DNA from: an uncultured Taibaiella sp.
GTDB taxonomy: Bacteria; Bacteroidota; Bacteroidia; Chitinophagales; Chitinophagaceae
Assembly (NCBI GenBank): GCA_946886975.1
Contig: CAMPJV010000003.1
Location: 1-26,651 of the forward strand
Direction: 5' to 3'
Length of the DNA: 26,651 bases
The notes beneath the pieces were generated by a model. It ran no database searches and was not told the DNA's origin. It saw nothing but the letters and a program-made list of their open reading frames with translations. The translations under genes were made by a program, and so were the position numbers. This document shows positions 16,188-23,841 of this stretch, piece by piece. The stretch's first letter is position 1, and every line of letters starts with the position of its first letter.

Positions 16188-17099
16188 TTAATTCTTCTGT
16201 GTCAGGCTTCTGAAGACGTCTTCGAGGGACTGGCTCTCAGCCTGAATGGTGTTTATATTGATGTCCTGATCTATCGCCCATTTCATCACTTCCTTCCTTA
16301 GCTCGTCAGGTTTGGACGTATATAGCTTCCACTTTTTATTACCCATATCTTCGACTTTCTTCACGTTCCGGAGCCTGGCGAGGATAGATTGATCAACAGA
16401 AGATTCGAAGCTCACAATCACTGCCCCATCCGTGGATTTCGTCTGCTGCAGCGCTTCGATTGAATCGTCGGCAACCAGTTTTCCTCCGCTGATGATAATA
16501 ACCCTGTTGCACATTGCCTGTACTTCCTGCATGATATGTGTGGAAAGCAGGACTGTCTTTTCTTTCCCTATCCTTATGATCAGATCTCTTATTTCTACGA
16601 TCTGGTTAGGATCGAGGCCAGACGTTGGCTCATCTAAAATCAGTACCTCCGGATTATGCAGCATGGCCTGGGCAAGTCCTACCCGCTGCTTATAGCCCTT
16701 ACTGAGCATGCCGATCTTCTTATGAGCTTCTTTGTTCAGTCCTGTGAGGGTAATCATTTCTTCGATGCGTTCTTTGGCCTTCCCCAGTTTGTGAATACCA
16801 GCCGTGAACTCAAGGTACTCCCTTACATACATTTCATGATAAAGGGGATTAGCTTCAGGCAGGTACCCTACCCTTTTCCTCACTTCCATCGGCTGCTCCT
16901 GAATGTCGAATCCGGAGACCATTGCAGTGCCATCTGTGGGCGGCAAATAGCCGGTGATCATCTTCATTGTGGTACTCTTGCCTGCACCGTTAGGCCCAAG
17001 GAAACCAACTATTTCGCCTTTTTTAAGCTCAAAGGAAATATGATCTACAGCAAGCTGAGTACCGTAAACCTTAGTAAGGGAAGCTACTTTTATAGACAT
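16188..17099 (-). CDS. gldA: GldA-type ABC transporter ATP-binding protein
   Basis: This is the cytoplasmic ATPase subunit of an ABC exporter. It matches GldA, the ATPase of the GldAFG complex needed for gliding in flavobacteria. The Walker A GPNGAGKST is at 35-43, the Q-loop region contains VGYLPEANPLYHEM (78-90), the signature is LSKGYKQRV (132-140), Walker B is VLILDEPTSGLDP (152-164), and the H-loop is STHIMQEV. The C-terminal 80 residues form the extra domain seen in GldA-like and NosF-like ATPases. Length 303. No gldF or gldG permease lies beside it. A near-consensus promoter ends only five bases before the ATG, which suggests a leaderless transcript. GldA versus another drug-export ATPase is not fully certain. 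Confidence 0.87.
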   Translation of the reverse strand: MSIKVASLTKVYGTQLAVDHISFELKKGEIVGFLGPNGAGKSTTMKMITGYLPPTDGTAMVSGFDIQEQPMEVRKRVGYLPEANPLYHEMYVREYLEFTAGIHKLGKAKERIEEMITLTGLNKEAHKKIGMLSKGYKQRVGLAQAMLHNPEVLILDEPTSGLDPNQIVEIRDLIIRIGKEKTVLLSTHIMQEVQAMCNRVIIISGGKLVADDSIEALQQTKSTDGAVIVSFESSVDQSILARLRNVKKVEDMGNKKWKLYTSKPDELRKEVMKWAIDQDININTIQAESQSLEDVFRSLTQKN

Positions 17100-17104
17100 G
17101 CGGG

Positions 17105-17134
17105 CAAAGCTACTGATTTGCAGTGTTGTTTAAA
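17105..17134 (-). promoter_or_regulatory. gldA promoter placed for a leaderless transcript
   Basis: Minus strand 17112-17105 reads TAGCTTTG, an exact TAnnTTTG -7 element. A -33-like TTTA (consensus TTTG) is at 17134-17131, 18 bases upstream. Only five bases separate the -7 element from the ATG at 17099, so transcription should start at or next to the start codon. Confidence 0.6.
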
Positions 17135-17186
17135 TGTCAAAAACAAAACAGAGGTTGGCAACCTACCCGAGTTGAACACTAAAAGA

Positions 17187-17212
17187 AGAAGGGCCACCAC
17201 ACTGGCAGCCCT
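17187..17212 (-). terminator. Probable terminator of the EGF-like lipoprotein gene
   Basis: On the minus strand AGGGCTGCCA, a short loop and TGGCCCT pair over about 7 bp with a small bulge, followed by the T-rich TCTTCTTTTAG. It starts 25 bases after the lipoprotein stop. The stem is imperfect, so confidence is moderate. Confidence 0.5.
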
Positions 17213-17236
17213 ACTCATTCTTATTAGAAAAGAGAA

Positions 17237-17734
17237 TTACTTGAATCCTATGAAATTGCAGGTTCTCTTACTGCCGGTGGACACGTCGAATACCTCCTCA
17301 AAATAAGCAGTAAGCCTGTTCGCATTGATATCAGCCTTGGTATATTTCCGATAGTCGCCGGAAGACTGCTCCTTAAATATGAGCTCCGTACCAGTAACAG
17401 TGCCTACCAGTGTGTCAGTTATCCTGCTATGGTCGACAAATGTTACTTCGTTAGGCTCTTTGCTCATCCATATTTCTACCGTGTCACGGAGAGGTATATT
17501 GCCAGGGCAGGTGTAGTGGCCTATGAACCGGCCGACAAACTTGGTGCCTGCCTTTATCTCACATTCCGTTCCTTCGTAGCCTGTAGGACAGCGGCAAAAA
17601 CCATCTGCACAGGAACCGCCATTCTTACATTTCAGATCAAGGCATGCATCCTTCTCGCAGGAAGTGTAAAGAACCGTGCTCGTTATTCCGAAAAAAGCAA
17701 TAGCAGTGATCATTGTGTGCTTCCAAAGCTTCAT
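17237..17734 (-). CDS. EGF-like domain lipoprotein
   Basis: This is a 165-residue predicted lipoprotein. The N terminus has a hydrophobic segment (ITAIAFFGITSTVLYTS) followed by Cys26, the likely lipid-attachment residue. Next is one EGF-like module with six cysteines (C31, C36, C42, C47, C49, C58) in the pattern CLDLKCKNGGSC then GFCRCPTGYEGTECE. The remaining 105 residues form an uncharacterised beta-rich domain (FVGRFIGHYTCPGN ... DTLVGTVTGTELIFKEQSS). Lipoproteins with this layout are found in Bacteroidota envelopes, probably on the cell surface, with unknown roles. It stands alone between thiL and gldA. An imperfect -7-like TATTTTAG lies about 20 bases before the ATG. Confidence 0.82.
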   Translation of the reverse strand: MKLWKHTMITAIAFFGITSTVLYTSCEKDACLDLKCKNGGSCADGFCRCPTGYEGTECEIKAGTKFVGRFIGHYTCPGNIPLRDTVEIWMSKEPNEVTFVDHSRITDTLVGTVTGTELIFKEQSSGDYRKYTKADINANRLTAYFEEVFDVSTGSKRTCNFIGFK

Positions 17735-17799
17735 CTATCGTAGAATTATTTGGCCTAAAATACAAAAATTATTAAGGAAGTAAAGTACTGCACCCATTT

Positions 17800-18834
17800 T
17801 TAGTTTTGAAATGCATTCCACCCCTGGGCTGTCAACCTATGCTTATTGCCCTGCTTTGTCAGCAGGACCGGATCTTCGCCTTCGCCGGTGATATAACCTA
17901 TTACACTCACCTGATCATTCTTAATGATCTTTTCGTAGTCTTCCTGGGGTATTGTAAAGAGCAGCTCGTAATCCTCACCGCCACTTAGGGCACAGGTAGT
18001 AGGATCTATACCAAACTCGAGAGCCATGCTTCTTGCTTCTTCATGCACCGGTATTTTTTCTTCGTGTATGACACACCCTACCTTGCTCTGGTTGCATATA
18101 TGCAGCAGCTCGGAGCTGAGACCGTCGCTGACGTCTATCATGCTCGTAGGGACTATGCTCTGCTCCCTGAGCCACTCCACAACCTCAGCACGAGGCTCGG
18201 GTTTCAGGATCCGGCCGACTATGTAAGCCTTTTGTTCAAGATCGGGCTGCACGCCAGGTGTTTCGAGGTATATCTTTTTCTCCCGTTCAAGCAACTGTAA
18301 TCCGAGATAAGCACCGCCGAGATCTCCCGTCACACAAACCAGGTCATTCTTCTTTGCTCCTGAACGAGTAACAAACTGATCCTGATCCACTTCCCCGATG
18401 GCCGTGACACTTATGACAAATCCTTTCTGGGAGCTGCAGGTGTCACCACCCACGAGGTCTACATGGAACCTTTCGCAAGCTGCGTACACTCCGGAATAGA
18501 ATTCATCCAGCGCCTCAACAGAAAACCTGTTGGAGAGGCCCAGGCTCAGGGTGATGTGAGTTGGAGTCGCAAACATTGCATAGATGTCTGAAAGATTTAC
18601 TGCCACTGCCTTATACCCTAGATGCTTTAAAGGGGTGTACATAAGATCGAAATGTACGCCTTCGATCAACATATCAGTGGTGATGACTGTTTGTTTGCCA
18701 AAGGTGTCAATTACTGCGGCATCATCGCCTACGCTGAGGAGGGTCCCGGCCTGGGAGGTTTCATTATCCCTCGTTAAGTGTTCAATCAAACCGAACTCAC
18801 CCAATGAAGCTATTTCTGTTCTTTTTTCCGTCAT
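17800..18834 (-). CDS. thiL: Thiamine-monophosphate kinase
   Basis: ThiL phosphorylates thiamine monophosphate to thiamine pyrophosphate, the last cofactor-forming step. The 344-residue protein has the AIR-synthase-like fold and the family motifs: GEFGLIEHL near the N terminus, SVGDDAAVI, TTDMLIEGVHFD, GYKAVAVNLSDIYAM, VGGDT, VTGDLGGAYLGLQ, MIDVSDGLSSEL and SGGEDYELLFT. It lies 11 bases after suhB in the tolC-suhB-thiL operon and far from any thiamine synthesis gene in view. No THI-box riboswitch is visible upstream, which is expected for a gene expressed from an unrelated operon. Confidence 0.96.
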   Translation of the reverse strand: MTEKRTEIASLGEFGLIEHLTRDNETSQAGTLLSVGDDAAVIDTFGKQTVITTDMLIEGVHFDLMYTPLKHLGYKAVAVNLSDIYAMFATPTHITLSLGLSNRFSVEALDEFYSGVYAACERFHVDLVGGDTCSSQKGFVISVTAIGEVDQDQFVTRSGAKKNDLVCVTGDLGGAYLGLQLLEREKKIYLETPGVQPDLEQKAYIVGRILKPEPRAEVVEWLREQSIVPTSMIDVSDGLSSELLHICNQSKVGCVIHEEKIPVHEEARSMALEFGIDPTTCALSGGEDYELLFTIPQEDYEKIIKNDQVSVIGYITGEGEDPVLLTKQGNKHRLTAQGWNAFQN

Positions 18835-18845
18835 AAGTTCTTTTG

Positions 18846-19637
18846 TTAGCCCAGGCTTTCTCCTTTGTTCTTTATCTGGAGCAGCATCTCCTCGTGTATC
18901 AATCCATTTGTGGCGAGGGTTTCTTTATCAAAAACACTGTAGGCTTCACCGCTAAAGTTGCTTACCCGTCCCCCCGCTTCTTCAACTATCAGGTATCCTG
19001 CAGCTACGTCCCAGGGGCTCAGGTTATACTCCCAGAAGCCGTCGAACCTGCCACAAGCGACCCAGCAAAGGTCTATAGCCGCTGACCCGAGTCGCCTTAC
19101 AGGAAGACCTTGTAATATGAACCGCTCAAATACCTTGATCGGGTGCTCCATAGTCTTTGGCCACTTATAAGGAAAACCAGTTACGAGACAGGCAGTCTTG
19201 AAATTTGTTTTCTTTGAAACGCTAATCGGGATATTGTTTAAAGTTGCTCCTTTACCCCGCTCCGCAAAGAAGAACTCATTCATCATAGGGTTATAAACCG
19301 CTCCTAAGATGAGCTCTTTATTATGAGTCAATCCTATACTGACGCAGCAAATGGGAATGCCATGGGCAAAGTTGACGGTGCCGTCAATCGGGTCGATGAT
19401 CCACTGGTAAGGTGAGTCCATGAAAAGTTCACCAACCTCTTCGCTGATGATGTGATGATCAGGGAAATGAGACTTGATGATCTCGATGATCTTAGTTTCC
19501 GCCTTGGTATCTACTTCCGTCACAAGGTTGTTGATCCCTTCCTTGTTGCCTATAGTAAACGTTCCCTGGAAGTAGTGCCTGATGATATTTCCTGCTTCCG
19601 TGGCCGCCTCAATCAGTACGTCTTTATAACTGGTCAT
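18846..19637 (-). CDS. suhB: Inositol monophosphatase family protein (SuhB-like)
   Basis: This is a Mg2+-dependent phosphatase of the inositol monophosphatase/SuhB family, 263 residues. Signature residues are visible: EVDTKAETKII, the metal-binding ISEEVGE, the first family motif WIIDPIDGTVNFAHG, and the second motif WDVAAGYLIVEEAGG near the C terminus. Family members hydrolyse myo-inositol-1-phosphate or related sugar/nucleotide phosphates. In proteobacteria SuhB also binds the transcription machinery, but whether that applies here is unknown. Its ATG comes one base after the tolC stop and thiL follows after 11 bases, so the three are almost surely one transcript. The suhB symbol is by similarity only. 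Confidence 0.93.
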   Translation of the reverse strand: MTSYKDVLIEAATEAGNIIRHYFQGTFTIGNKEGINNLVTEVDTKAETKIIEIIKSHFPDHHIISEEVGELFMDSPYQWIIDPIDGTVNFAHGIPICCVSIGLTHNKELILGAVYNPMMNEFFFAERGKGATLNNIPISVSKKTNFKTACLVTGFPYKWPKTMEHPIKVFERFILQGLPVRRLGSAAIDLCWVACGRFDGFWEYNLSPWDVAAGYLIVEEAGGRVSNFSGEAYSVFDKETLATNGLIHEEMLLQIKNKGESLG

Positions 19638-19638
19638 G

Positions 19639-21069
19639 CTAAAGTTTTAATTCGTTCCCCAGATAATAGTCAATCACCTTTAGCTTAAAAATCAGGTCGT
19701 ATTTGGCGCTTAACAAGTTTGCTTCGGAAATGAACTGAGTGTTTTGAGTCGTAAGATATTCAACTGTGTTGGTAAGGCCAAGCTCATATCTTTTTTGGGC
19801 GAGATCAAATGCCCTTTGTGCAGCCAGCTCAGCCCGCTCCGCAGCACGGTACTTTTGTATGGCATTTACCGCCTCATTATAAGCTTTGTACACATCCTGC
19901 TTCAGATTCAGCTCCGCCTGGTACTTGTTCAGCTCACTGGATAAGACGTTTATTTTTGCCTGCCGGACATTGTACTGCGCCTGCCACCCATTGAATATGG
20001 GAATATTTAGCCCAAGGGAGATGGTTTGCCTGAAGTTATTATCAAGCTGGTCGTTAAGTGCAATCCTTCTGGTAGTATACTGGAACGTTGGCTGGTACAC
20101 CTGAAGGGTATCAGCTCCGCCGATGCCGACTGCCCCTGTGGGCTGATAACCCGTTTGCTGAAAGCCTGTCACCTCCGTATATGTAGTCGCGTAATTAGTT
20201 CCAAACTGCGCATTGAGACCGAGCTGTGGCCATAAGGCACCTTTTGAGGCGGAAAGTCTCTTCTGAGCGGCAAGCATCTTCAGCTCGCTGCTCCTGATCG
20301 TTCCAAAATGCTTAGCTGCCTCGGCGTAAACGATTTCAGGATCGGAAGCGCTCAAGCCCGCAAGATCCGAGGCGCTAATCTCAGGTGCCTGAATGTCGAA
20401 CGGAGTTGCAAAGTCAAGGTTTAGTAAGGCTTTGATATCGAGAAGAGAACTATTATAAGTGCTTATGGCGGTTATGAGATTGGCGCTGTCGCTTGCAAGC
20501 TGAGACTCGAGCTGCGCGGCATTCAACTCTGGAAGGCGACCTGCGTTTACAAACTGACGCGTCTGCCGGAGCTGGGCTTTCGACAGCTCCACCTGCTTTT
20601 CATTGACCCTGATCTGTTCCTTTGCCAGCAAGGCCCTCAGAAATCCGGTAGCCACATTGAGTGAAACGTCATCCTTCAGCTGGTCCAGGTCTGCCTTTGC
20701 AGCCTCCAGGCTATAGCTATTTGCCCTGATGTTATTTCTTTTCTGGAACCAGCCGAACAAGAGCACATCTCCCGTACCCCCTGCACTCAGGAAATCATAG
20801 CTTCCTGCCACAAACTGATTGGTAGTGGGATCAACCGAACGTCCGTAGCTGCGACCATAAGATGTATTAGCGTTGACACTGGGAATTTGCGAAAGCTGAC
20901 TTTGCTTAAGCGTAAGACGGGCGAGACGTTCATTCAGCTCGTTCTGCTTGACTGAGATATTATGATCTAGGGCATACTGAACAGAACGCTGGAGGGTCCA
21001 GATGTCGGTTTGTTGGGCAGCGGTACAGAGATACAATAACGTAAAGGCGACAGTAAACAGTTGACGCAT
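19639..21069 (-). CDS. TolC-family outer-membrane efflux protein
   Basis: This is a 476-residue outer-membrane channel of the TolC/OEP family, forming the outer part of tripartite efflux or type I secretion systems. The signal peptide (LFTVAFTLLYLCTAA) is followed by the two repeats typical of the family: long helical coiled-coil segments such as LRALLAKEQIRVNEKQVELSKAQLRQTRQF and LAAQRAFDLAQKRYELGLTNTVEYL, joined to beta-strand segments (TLGLNIPIFNGW-type LGLNIPIFNGW). No inner-membrane pump or adaptor gene is adjacent; suhB and thiL follow instead. It has the best promoter in the window, ending five bases before the ATG. Confidence 0.92.
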   Translation of the reverse strand: MRQLFTVAFTLLYLCTAAQQTDIWTLQRSVQYALDHNISVKQNELNERLARLTLKQSQLSQIPSVNANTSYGRSYGRSVDPTTNQFVAGSYDFLSAGGTGDVLLFGWFQKRNNIRANSYSLEAAKADLDQLKDDVSLNVATGFLRALLAKEQIRVNEKQVELSKAQLRQTRQFVNAGRLPELNAAQLESQLASDSANLITAISTYNSSLLDIKALLNLDFATPFDIQAPEISASDLAGLSASDPEIVYAEAAKHFGTIRSSELKMLAAQKRLSASKGALWPQLGLNAQFGTNYATTYTEVTGFQQTGYQPTGAVGIGGADTLQVYQPTFQYTTRRIALNDQLDNNFRQTISLGLNIPIFNGWQAQYNVRQAKINVLSSELNKYQAELNLKQDVYKAYNEAVNAIQKYRAAERAELAAQRAFDLAQKRYELGLTNTVEYLTTQNTQFISEANLLSAKYDLIFKLKVIDYYLGNELKL

Positions 21070-21074
21070 GGGCG

Positions 21075-21104
21075 CAAAAATAATGATATTATATCAGCGC
21101 CAAC
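21075..21104 (-). promoter_or_regulatory. Consensus Bacteroidota promoter of the tolC-suhB-thiL operon
   Basis: On the minus strand a -33 GTTG lies at 21104-21101, then 18 bases, then TATTTTTG at 21082-21075 (exact TAnnTTTG). Only five bases separate the -7 element from the ATG at 21069. Both elements and their spacing fit the phylum consensus, so the transcript probably begins at the start codon. Confidence 0.7.
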
Positions 21105-21140
21105 TATTGTTTCCATGGAGGACCATACCTGGGGTAATAA

Positions 21141-21614
21141 CTACACACGGTCGCCAGGTCCTGCCCTCTTTGCGAGTCCGGGGACCTCAACTTCAGGCTG
21201 TGCTCCTTCTTCTCCTTCCACCTGGATGGGCAGGATGATAGTCTGGGGCTGATTGCCGTTCTGAACAGAGGCCAGATATTGAGTATACCCGCCGAACTGT
21301 GACATCATCTGGAAGCCGGCCTTAGTAAGCTCCAGTTTACCGGCCTTACCAAACCCTATAGTCGGGCTGACCCAACCAGATCCGGTAAGCACGTCCCAAA
21401 TGCGCTGGCTTTCATTTTGAGGAAGTACGATCCTGGCCTTTTCAAAGATGTCCTTGTGAAGGTCCAGCGCATTCTTATTTGCGTTTTCGAAAAGTACCTT
21501 CAGCACCATATCGAATACGTTTTTGTCCAGTTCTGAGCGTTCGGCAGGCGTAGCAGGAGAAAGCATTATTTGCTTAGCTTTTTTCTTGTTGATCCTGATG
21601 TTCTTTCCTTTCAT
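21141..21614 (-). CDS. Conserved-looking hypothetical protein
   Basis: I do not recognise this 157-residue protein. It begins with a basic segment (KGKNIRINKKKAKQIM) without a signal peptide, so it is probably cytoplasmic. It continues with helical stretches (ELDKNVFDMVLKVLFENANKNALDLHK, IFEKARIVL), a region RIWDVLTGSGWVSPTIGFGKAGKLELTKAGFQMM that looks like a winged-helix or beta-hairpin element, and a flexible acidic/Pro tail (VEGEEGAQPEVEVPG). A DNA-binding role is possible from the basic start and the wing-like segment but is speculative. It lies upstream of tolC with its own gap of 71 bases, which contains the tolC promoter. Confidence 0.72.
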   Translation of the reverse strand: MKGKNIRINKKKAKQIMLSPATPAERSELDKNVFDMVLKVLFENANKNALDLHKDIFEKARIVLPQNESQRIWDVLTGSGWVSPTIGFGKAGKLELTKAGFQMMSQFGGYTQYLASVQNGNQPQTIILPIQVEGEEGAQPEVEVPGLAKRAGPGDRV

Positions 21615-21788
21615 AATACCATTCTTTTAGGGTTAAATAATGGTTATGCATTATGGCTGTGACTAACAGTTCTTATGCCTTCGCATAGTATAGTCCAAAA
21701 ACTGTGCCCTTTACTTTGCAGGCATATCAGACTCAGTATGAATCGTTAATAAATTATATTAAGAGGATTGGTGTACCAGGCTCTATAG

Positions 21789-21828
21789 AGGGGGCTAAAA
21801 CGTAAAAGGGCCCTGTGTTGAGCCCCCT
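21789..21828. other. Hairpin in the gap below the VOC gene
   Basis: AGGGGGCT (21789-21796) pairs with AGCCCCCT (21821-21828) around a 24-base loop that itself contains the palindrome GGGCCC. It lies 23 bases beyond the VOC stop and may act as a terminator, though no T-run follows on the minus strand. The remainder of the 236-base gap (21615-21850) shows nothing else I recognise. Confidence 0.45.
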
Positions 21829-21850
21829 TATTGACGACATACTACCTTGA

Positions 21851-22240
21851 TCAGTTCGCCTGTGGAACGGAATGAAATGCGATCCTGTTCCCTTCAGTAT
21901 CGGTTATAACGGCCATAAACCCATAGTCAGGAGAAATCTCTGTTTTAGGAACAGCAATTTTACCACCGGCTGCCTCTACCCTATCCAGCACTCTCTGGAC
22001 GTCGGGATTGGCGTTCAAATAGATCAAAGGGCCGTCCGTGGCAGACGGCGTGTGAAAGCCACCGCTGGTTACAATAGCACCCCCTACTCCGGTCATATCT
22101 TCCAGGGGAAACATCCTCATCTGAATGTTTTCCAGGTCCATGGGTATCATCTTCATCTCCAGGATGTGTTCATAGAATTTCTGGGCCCTGGCCAAGTCCT
22201 TTGCCGGTATCTCAAACCAGCTAATAGCATTCTTTTGCAT
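21851..22240 (-). CDS. VOC-family (glyoxalase-like) protein
   Basis: This 129-residue single-domain protein is of the vicinal oxygen chelate superfamily, which includes glyoxalases, dioxygenases and resistance proteins. The two beta-alpha-beta-beta-beta modules are visible: AISWFEIPAKDLARAQKFYEHIL (5-27) opening the first, and LIYLNANPDVQRVLDRVEAAGGKI with TEISPDYGFMAVITDTEGNRIAFHS closing the second. The PAKDLARAQKFYE and DTEGNRIAFHS signatures are typical of the common enzyme-of-unknown-substrate subgroup. The metal site is not complete enough to predict activity. A palindrome (22241-22270) sits directly upstream of the ATG and the rhlE terminator lies before that, so it is probably a single-gene unit. 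Confidence 0.88.
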   Translation of the reverse strand: MQKNAISWFEIPAKDLARAQKFYEHILEMKMIPMDLENIQMRMFPLEDMTGVGGAIVTSGGFHTPSATDGPLIYLNANPDVQRVLDRVEAAGGKIAVPKTEISPDYGFMAVITDTEGNRIAFHSVPQAN

Positions 22241-22270
22241 CGTACTTTTATTTTGAGGAGATAAAGTACG
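22241..22270. promoter_or_regulatory. Inverted repeat touching the VOC start codon
   Basis: CGTACTTT (22241-22248) and AAAGTACG (22263-22270) are exact reverse complements separated by 14 bases, directly adjoining the ATG at 22240. The placement over the leader or promoter suggests an operator or a translation-control hairpin. Confidence 0.4.
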
Positions 22271-22293
22271 ACAAGCGCAGTTGTGAAAAAACA

Positions 22294-22322
22294 GTAAGGG
22301 CTCTTTTTTACAGAGCCCTTAC
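22294..22322 (-). terminator. Rho-independent terminator of the rhlE-type helicase gene
   Basis: A perfect 11-bp stem (GTAAGGGCTCT at 22294-22304 with AGAGCCCTTAC at 22312-22322) is followed on the minus strand by TGTTTTTTC. It starts 28 bases after the helicase stop. Confidence 0.9.
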
Positions 22323-22349
22323 AAACCAGGTATTTAAGCATGGTACGTT

Positions 22350-23615
22350 TTACCAGCGCTTAGAACGGTTGTTGCTGTTATTGAATCGCTTTCTTGCAGG
22401 CTGGGGAAATGTAACTACCGCGTTGGGTCTTTCCACAACTTCCTTTCCCTTTGGAGCCCTTATCTGTACAAGACCGGTATGAGAAGCAGGATAAGGATGC
22501 GAAGTAACCACGGGAATCTGCAGCCCTATAAGTTTCTGAATGCCCTTTAAATAATCCAGCTCCTCAGAATCGCAAAAGGTGTAAGCTACACCGCTTGCAC
22601 CGGCTCTGCCGGTTCTGCCTATCCTGTGGACATACGTTTCAGGAACTTCAGGAATCTCAAAGTTGATGACATGCGACAATGCCTCGACGTCTATACCTCT
22701 TGCCGCGATATCTGTAGCGACAAGGACCCGTGTTGTACCGGATTTGAAGTTTCCTAAGGCGCGCTGCCTTGCTCCCTGTGATTTGTTACCGTGGATAGCC
22801 TCTGCATGAATGCCAATTTTATTCAGGTCCTTTGCGACCTTATCGGCGCCGTGCTTGGTTCGGGTAAAAACAAGCGCGCTCGCTATAGCCTTGTCGCTGA
22901 GGATGTGACTGAGCAACTGCTTCTTATCCTTTTTATCAACCATGTAGATAGACTGCTGAATGGCCTCGACTGTGCTGGATACAGGAGTTACTTCTACCTT
23001 TTCTGCATTGTGCAGAATAGTGTCGGCGAGCTTCTGTATCTCGGGTGGCATGGTAGCGGAGAAGAAAAGTGTCTGCCGCTGCTTTGGTAGCTTGGCTACT
23101 ACCTTCTTCACGTCATGAATAAAGCCCATGTCAAGCATGCGATCTGCCTCGTCCAGGACAAAAATGCTCAGGTCCTGAAGATGAATAAACTTCTGGGTCA
23201 TCAGGTCCAGTAGTCGTCCGGGTGTTGCAATGAGCACATCCACCCCTGCCCTCAGGGCGTGAGTCTGGGCTCCCTGGGGAACACCTCCGAAGATCACCGT
23301 GTGACGAACGTTCAAGTGCTTGCCATAAGCTGCGAAGCTCTCACCTATCTGTATAGCTAATTCCCTGGTTGGGGTAAGTATCAGGCACTTTATTGGGTGA
23401 GGTCCTCGTTCGCGCGGCTCCCTGCTTAGCAGTTGAAGTATCGGTAAGGCGAATGCTGCGGTCTTTCCGGTGCCCGTCTGGGCGCAACCCAGCAGGTCTT
23501 TCTCAGCTAAAACGATAGGAATAGCCTCTTTTTGTATAGGCGTAGGATTGGTATATCCTTCAGCGGCCAGTGCCTTGAGCAGTGGCTCGGAAAGGTTTAA
23601 TTCTTTAAATGTCAT
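22350..23615 (-). CDS. rhlE: RhlE-type DEAD-box RNA helicase
   Basis: This is an ATP-dependent RNA helicase, 421 residues, cytoplasmic, likely aiding ribosome assembly or RNA decay, especially in the cold (family knowledge). All motifs are intact: TPIQ Q-motif (25-28), AQTGTGKT (45-52), [50 protein letters not shown] and [10 protein letters not shown]. The tail (about 380-421) is short and basic and ends [14 protein letters not shown]. Unlike the helicase at 630, its tail is uninterrupted. A -7 element lies 60 bases before the ATG, leaving a leader of about 50 bases, and a strong terminator follows, so it is a single-gene unit. Confidence 0.95.
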   Translation of the reverse strand: MTFKELNLSEPLLKALAAEGYTNPTPIQKEAIPIVLAEKDLLGCAQTGTGKTAAFALPILQLLSREPRERGPHPIKCLILTPTRELAIQIGESFAAYGKHLNVRHTVIFGGVPQGAQTHALRAGVDVLIATPGRLLDLMTQKFIHLQDLSIFVLDEADRMLDMGFIHDVKKVVAKLPKQRQTLFFSATMPPEIQKLADTILHNAEKVEVTPVSSTVEAIQQSIYMVDKKDKKQLLSHILSDKAIASALVFTRTKHGADKVAKDLNKIGIHAEAIHGNKSQGARQRALGNFKSGTTRVLVATDIAARGIDVEALSHVINFEIPEVPETYVHRIGRTGRAGASGVAYTFCDSEELDYLKGIQKLIGLQIPVVTSHPYPASHTGLVQIRAPKGKEVVERPNAVVTFPQPARKRFNNSNNRSKRW

Positions 23616-23674
23616 TATTGGTTAATGGGCTGGAGATTACTAAAAGGTAAGAACTCAGCGGTTATAAGAAGGCA

Positions 23675-23682
23675 CAAAGATA
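23675..23682 (-). promoter_or_regulatory. -7 promoter element of the rhlE-type gene
   Basis: Minus strand 23682-23675 reads TATCTTTG, an exact TAnnTTTG match, 59 bases before the ATG at 23615. A CTTT at the -33 distance is a weak match. Confidence 0.5.
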
Positions 23683-23707
23683 GGACTATAAATGCAGATA
23701 AAAGCTT

Positions 23708-23728
23708 ATAGTTAAGCATTTTAACTAT
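23708..23728. promoter_or_regulatory. Perfect 8-bp inverted repeat in a divergent promoter region
   Basis: ATAGTTAA (23708-23715), spacer GCATT, then TTAACTAT (23721-23728). The palindrome lies just upstream of the rhlE -7 element and could be a regulator binding site. No regulator is visible nearby. Confidence 0.35.
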
Positions 23729-23841
23729 TGCAACACATTGCCTTCCGAGATGGCATCGTTTTTACAACCTATACTGGTAATAGTTTACTATAACACAGTT
23801 ACTTGCGATATTGATAGGCGGAGAAGACTAAACTACAGACA

